This document shows, in pieces, positions 60,714-64,000 of a stretch of 64,000 nucleotides of DNA. The notes beneath the pieces were generated by a model, which saw nothing but the letters and a program-made list of their open reading frames with translations, had not been told where the DNA came from and ran no database searches. The translations under genes and the position numbers were made by a program. Numbering within the stretch: position 1 is the stretch's first letter; the number at the start of each line of letters is the position of its first letter. This DNA is from Cognatishimia sp. WU-CL00825. Its GTDB lineage: Bacteria; Pseudomonadota; Alphaproteobacteria; Rhodobacterales; Rhodobacteraceae. The DNA lies in contig NZ_BAABWX010000010.1 in assembly GCF_040364665.1 (NCBI RefSeq), forward strand, positions 1 through 64,000, given 5' to 3'.

Positions 60714-61817
60714 TTAAAAGGAGGCAATCGGATCACCAAACTCGGCCTCATCAGGGGTCACGCCCAATCCCGGTCCTGTCGGTCGTCTTATTTGGCCATC
60801 CACAATCTTGATACCGTTTTTCCGATCATAATGACCCTCGATGTACGGAGCTGCCAACCAGACACCTTCGCATAGATCCGGCCTGATGGTGGATCCCATC
60901 TGGGTACAGGCAGCAGCAATAATATCTCCTCCCCAACTGTCATCGCAGGAATGCGGAAGGTTTTTAACCTCGCAAATATCGCGGAAGATACGCATATTCT
61001 GCATACCGCCGATCCGGGTTATCTTCATGCTGAAACCATCGACCAGACCCGAATCTGCGGCCGAAAGAGCTGTGTTCAGATCGATGGCGTTTTCATCCAT
61101 GTACAGTCCATGACATATCAATGGCCGAATTTTCTTAAGGTCCTGAACAGTGTTGCAGGGCTGCTCTAAGACAAAGGGGATATTTGAACATTCTCTGCTC
61201 ACACGCAAGGTGTCGCGGGTGTTCCATCCTCGATTGGCATCTACCGCCAGACGCATCCCGGTGCCCTTGATCGCCTCCCAAACTTTGCGAATGGTTTCTA
61301 TGTCGATTTCAATCGGCCGCCCTCCGACTTTTATTTGCAAGCGTGGGTAGCCTTCAGAGCGTTTCTCCTTTGCCAATCGCGCAATTTCGTCAGGTGCGCC
61401 GATGCCAGTGGCGAAATAAGACGGTACATTATCCGTCATTGCACCACCCAATAAGTCCGCGACACTGACGCCAAGGCATTTGCCCATTAAGTCGTATGCG
61501 GCGATGTCGATCGCTGCCTTGGCATAATTGTGCCCGTTTAGCAGGCCAGCCATGGCGCGGTTCAAAGAGGTGGGCCAAATCTCAGTCCCTATCAGGCCTT
61601 TGGCCATTTCAATCAAAGCAGCGCGCGCTCCAAGGACATGTGCTTCGGCGTAAGTTGCGCCAATGGGGCAGGTTTCACCCCAACCGACTGTTCCGTCTTC
61701 TGCCACCAACTTAATCAATGTGGAGTCTAAGCTGCTTACCGTACCGCTTGCCATGACATAAGAGCCGCCCTTCACGGGCAGTTTGTGGCTATAAATGTGT
61801 AGCTCACGAATTTTCAT
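60714..61817 (-). CDS. hpbD: Hydroxyproline/proline betaine 2-epimerase (HpbD-type, enolase superfamily)
   Basis: A 367-residue enolase-superfamily enzyme closely resembling HpbD of Pelagibaca bermudensis as I recall it. The two catalytic lysines are at the same numbers, Lys163 (LQIKVGG) and Lys265 (SMKITRIGG). Metal ligands are Asp193, Glu218 and Asp241. The aromatic residues of the betaine-binding cage, Tyr56 and Trp320, are also in register, and Asp292 is present. It would interconvert L- and D-forms of hydroxyproline betaine and/or proline betaine in the cytoplasm. ATG 61817 ([10 protein letters not shown]) is the family start; the 17 residues further upstream are not. It precedes no demethylase of the Rieske type in this window. 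The BCCT gene lies upstream in the same direction. Confidence 0.9.
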   Translation of the reverse strand: MKIRELHIYSHKLPVKGGSYVMASGTVSSLDSTLIKLVAEDGTVGWGETCPIGATYAEAHVLGARAALIEMAKGLIGTEIWPTSLNRAMAGLLNGHNYAKAAIDIAAYDLMGKCLGVSVADLLGGAMTDNVPSYFATGIGAPDEIARLAKEKRSEGYPRLQIKVGGRPIEIDIETIRKVWEAIKGTGMRLAVDANRGWNTRDTLRVSRECSNIPFVLEQPCNTVQDLKKIRPLICHGLYMDENAIDLNTALSAADSGLVDGFSMKITRIGGMQNMRIFRDICEVKNLPHSCDDSWGGDIIAAACTQMGSTIRPDLCEGVWLAAPYIEGHYDRKNGIKIVDGQIRRPTGPGLGVTPDEAEFGDPIASF

Positions 61818-61875
61818 GATTGGGAGATTTCTCTTGGTTTTGAGGAGGGATACACTTTGGGCATTCACAAGGACG

Positions 61876-61910
61876 AGGCCCGCACCAAAATTCTTAATCG
61901 GTGCGGACCT
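61876..61910 (-). terminator. Hairpin downstream of the BCCT gene
   Basis: An 11-bp stem with one wobble pair (AGGCCCGCACC/GGTGCGGACCT) and a 13-base loop lies between the BCCT stop and the epimerase start. It has no strong T-run and may cause partial termination, leaving the epimerase on a mixed or own transcript. Confidence 0.5.
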
Positions 61911-61922
61911 TGGTTTTGAAGC

Positions 61923-63749
61923 TTATTCTGCCGGGGCAGTTCCTTTAGCGTCCAGTTTTTCACGCTGGCTATCGCGATACAGAGCCTTGCCCAGAGAAAC
62001 CATCATTAAGGCCATCACCAGAGTGAATGGCAAAGCGCCAATAATCATAGCATTTTTAAGCGCATCAAGAGGGTTGTTTTCACCCGCAGCAATGATCAAA
62101 ACACCGATAACTGCCGTGAGGATCAAACCCCAGATGATCCGATGTTTGATCCCGGTCTCCTGAGCGCCGCCCGACATGATAGTATTCATAACGAGAATTC
62201 CCGAGTCAGCTGATGTCACGAGAAAAGTCATGATCAGAACAACACACATTACAACGACGATGCTATAGAGCCCCTCACTTAGGATGTTCTCCAGCGCCAC
62301 GAACAATTTGTTGGTGGTTGAAGCTGCCGCAATCGAAGGATCTGCTAGGCCAGCGACTTCAAGATCAACTGCAGTGCCACCAAGGATGGTCATCCAAGCA
62401 AAGCAGACCAAAGCAGGTGCAATCACACAGCCTAAGATGAACTCACGGACGGTACGACCCTTGGAAATGCGGGCGAGGAACAAACCAACGAACGGCGAGA
62501 AAGCAATCCACCATGCCCAGTAGAAGGTCGTCCAACCTGCTTGCCAACCAAAAAGACGACCATCAGCACCTGCGGTATAAACCGCCTGCAACGTGGTCTC
62601 ATCCAGTTCTGCAGCAGCACCTTCTAAGCCGGACTTAAATCCGTCAAAGCTCCCCCATGCATTGGTTGCCCCAGCGATCAAATCATCTGCGAATGGTTTT
62701 GCAACACCAGGCAAAGCATCAGAAAATTCGCTGGCACTTTGCGGGCCATAGGCCTCAAAGGACAGAGATATGAAATTCAGGATATAGTCCGCCATTGCGG
62801 TGGCGTAGGTGGTCATCGCAAACAAGAACGAACCAAAGATGACGAAGATTAGCAGCAAGATCAATGAGAGGACCATATTTAGGTTTGAGAGGTATTTCAC
62901 CCCACGGCCCACTCCAGAAACTGCCGACAAAATCGACAGGCTCATGATGATGACCAAGGCTGTTATCAATCCAACAGTGCTTGGTGCTGGGACATCACCA
63001 TTCGTGGTCACCAGCCAGCTCATGTTAGTTACCGCGTATAGACCGTCAACAAACTGTGAAACTCCGAAACCGATCGTCACAGACACACCTAAGATCGTCG
63101 CAACAACGCCAAGAACATCAACAATGTGACCCAATACGCCGTTCGCAGCAGATCCAAGCAATGGTGTCAAAGCCGAGCGAATGGTCAGTGGCATATCGCG
63201 CGTATAAGCGTAGTAGGCCAATGAAAGGCCTGTGATGACATAAATCGCCCAAGCGTGGAAACCATAGTGCAAGAATGTGTAGCGGAACGCAGATTGAACT
63301 GCGGCCTCAGAACTGCCTTCAACCGCTCCGGACACAACAACAGGGTTAGACCCCCAAAGACTCATTGGTTCGGCTGTAGCATAAACCATAAGGCCCACAC
63401 CCAGACCAGCGCCAAACATCATCGAGAACCATGAAAAGTTTGAAAATTCCGGATTTTCCCCCGGAGTTCCCATGACTTTCCGACCTGAATACGGCAGTGC
63501 TGCAACAATAAACAAAAAGAAAGCAAACAGCCCGACGATGATGATATAGAACTGGTTAAAGCCCTCGAGTAAGGACCAGTTCAAGCTACCCAACGTGCTG
63601 TTAGCATTCCCGGGCCAAATCAGGGCCCAAAGCACCAGTGCAACCATGATACCTTTGGATACCAAGGCAATTGGCAAGCTGGCATTTTCATAAAACCCTT
63701 TCTCTTCAGTTTTTATTTCTAGTTCCGTAAATGGAGGTTTTATTGACAT
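61923..63749 (-). CDS. BCCT-family betaine/carnitine/choline transporter
   Basis: A 608-residue secondary transporter with about twelve helices. Family hallmarks are the GAGLGVGLMVYATAEPM segment (helix 3), WAIYVITGLSLAYYAY and the signature WTTFYWAWWIAFSPFVG, whose tryptophans form the trimethylammonium-binding site. ATG 63749 has GGGAG seven bases upstream; an adjacent TTG upstream is less likely. It would import a betaine-type osmolyte with sodium or protons. It is the promoter-proximal gene before the epimerase, so uptake and first metabolic step are linked. Confidence 0.93.
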   Translation of the reverse strand: MSIKPPFTELEIKTEEKGFYENASLPIALVSKGIMVALVLWALIWPGNANSTLGSLNWSLLEGFNQFYIIIVGLFAFFLFIVAALPYSGRKVMGTPGENPEFSNFSWFSMMFGAGLGVGLMVYATAEPMSLWGSNPVVVSGAVEGSSEAAVQSAFRYTFLHYGFHAWAIYVITGLSLAYYAYTRDMPLTIRSALTPLLGSAANGVLGHIVDVLGVVATILGVSVTIGFGVSQFVDGLYAVTNMSWLVTTNGDVPAPSTVGLITALVIIMSLSILSAVSGVGRGVKYLSNLNMVLSLILLLIFVIFGSFLFAMTTYATAMADYILNFISLSFEAYGPQSASEFSDALPGVAKPFADDLIAGATNAWGSFDGFKSGLEGAAAELDETTLQAVYTAGADGRLFGWQAGWTTFYWAWWIAFSPFVGLFLARISKGRTVREFILGCVIAPALVCFAWMTILGGTAVDLEVAGLADPSIAAASTTNKLFVALENILSEGLYSIVVVMCVVLIMTFLVTSADSGILVMNTIMSGGAQETGIKHRIIWGLILTAVIGVLIIAAGENNPLDALKNAMIIGALPFTLVMALMMVSLGKALYRDSQREKLDAKGTAPAE

Positions 63750-64000
63750 CAAATTACTCCCTATTTTTTAGTATTTGCCCCTAAACAGGGGTTCGTTTTG
63801 TCTCCTTGCAATGCGATCCGAGCCGATTGCTTTGTCCGAGTCGATTGCTTTGATGGAACGATTTGCTGCATACGGACCGATTTTGCATCTGCATGCCGAC
63901 AAATATTACGTTCAAGGCTCACCCAAGCTGGCGGCGGCTCTATCTGTTTGAAACCCGCGGTAAAATCAGCAAATTCTCTCGATGATTAGCATTGGGCGGG
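63750..64000. other. Upstream region of the BCCT gene
   Basis: This stretch ahead of the BCCT gene has a G/C-poor start and no gene I can support; short frames are unconvincing. It presumably holds the BCCT promoter. The window ends here. Confidence 0.45.

Overview
The window looks like a carbohydrate- and osmolyte-utilisation region of a marine Roseobacter-type alphaproteobacterium (Rhodobacterales). This is inferred from gene content: cytoplasmic sulfatases, a TctABC transporter, a betaine epimerase of the HpbD type, BCCT and ProVWX betaine transporters, a non-pyrrolysine MttB homologue, and a decayed AAA/M41 gene beside a DUF6634-like gene. No rRNA, tRNA, CRISPR array or intact mobile element was seen.

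Layout. (1) 1-4.5 kb is decayed DNA: a DUF6634-like gene with one frameshift, an FtsH-like AAA/M41 gene broken by at least four frame changes, then non-coding DNA ending in a transposase scrap. (2) 4.5-22.7 kb is a mostly plus-strand island: xylulokinase, aldo/keto reductase, a divergent LysR regulator, sulfatase, SDR, a xylitol/sorbitol-type dehydrogenase, TctC-TctB-TctA, a second sulfatase, the formylglycine-generating enzyme (FGE), a SulP anion transporter, transketolase and transaldolase. A convergent ribitol 2-dehydrogenase closes it. Read together, these genes could import a small sulfate ester, desulfate it in the cytoplasm, export the sulfate, oxidise a pentitol to a pentulose, phosphorylate it and feed the pentose-phosphate pathway. 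(3) 22.8-27.1 kb is a LysR-controlled oxidoreductase cassette: an ABM monooxygenase, a small ORF, a secreted beta-propeller, a zinc-type alcohol dehydrogenase and a VOC gene killed by a Trp-to-stop change. It is followed by about 1.1 kb of scar DNA.

(4) 28.2-38.5 kb is a long minus-strand operon: a DHDPS-like lyase, an enolase-superfamily dehydratase, a sugar ABC transporter (binding protein, two permeases, ATPase), an IclR regulator fused to an SMP-30 lactonase, an SDR, and two unrelated haloacid-dehalogenase families side by side. Divergent from it, 38.8-49.9 kb is a plus-strand operon: sulfatase, EamA transporter, sulfatase, a large FAD oxidoreductase, a GrdB-like protein with CxxC in place of the selenocysteine motif, a ThDP enzyme, a 3-hydroxyacyl-CoA dehydrogenase-like enzyme and a 2-keto-3-deoxygalactonate kinase. 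Together the two operons look like one sulfated-sugar or sugar-acid route of the oxidise/lactonise/dehydrate/phosphorylate/cleave type. The FAD, GrdB-like and ThDP trio has no assigned role and is the best candidate for an undescribed system here.

(5) 50.2-63.7 kb is a betaine/hydroxyproline-betaine region. A minus-strand block encodes a FAD amine oxidase, an aldehyde dehydrogenase, a DHDPS-family lyase/deaminase and a GntR regulator. A divergent plus-strand block encodes ProVWX, a GlxA/AraC regulator and an MttB-family methyltransferase. A minus-strand pair encodes the HpbD-type betaine epimerase and a BCCT transporter. These fit uptake, epimerisation, demethylation and ring opening of a proline-betaine-type osmolyte, although the racemase/Rieske steps of the published pathway are not in the window.
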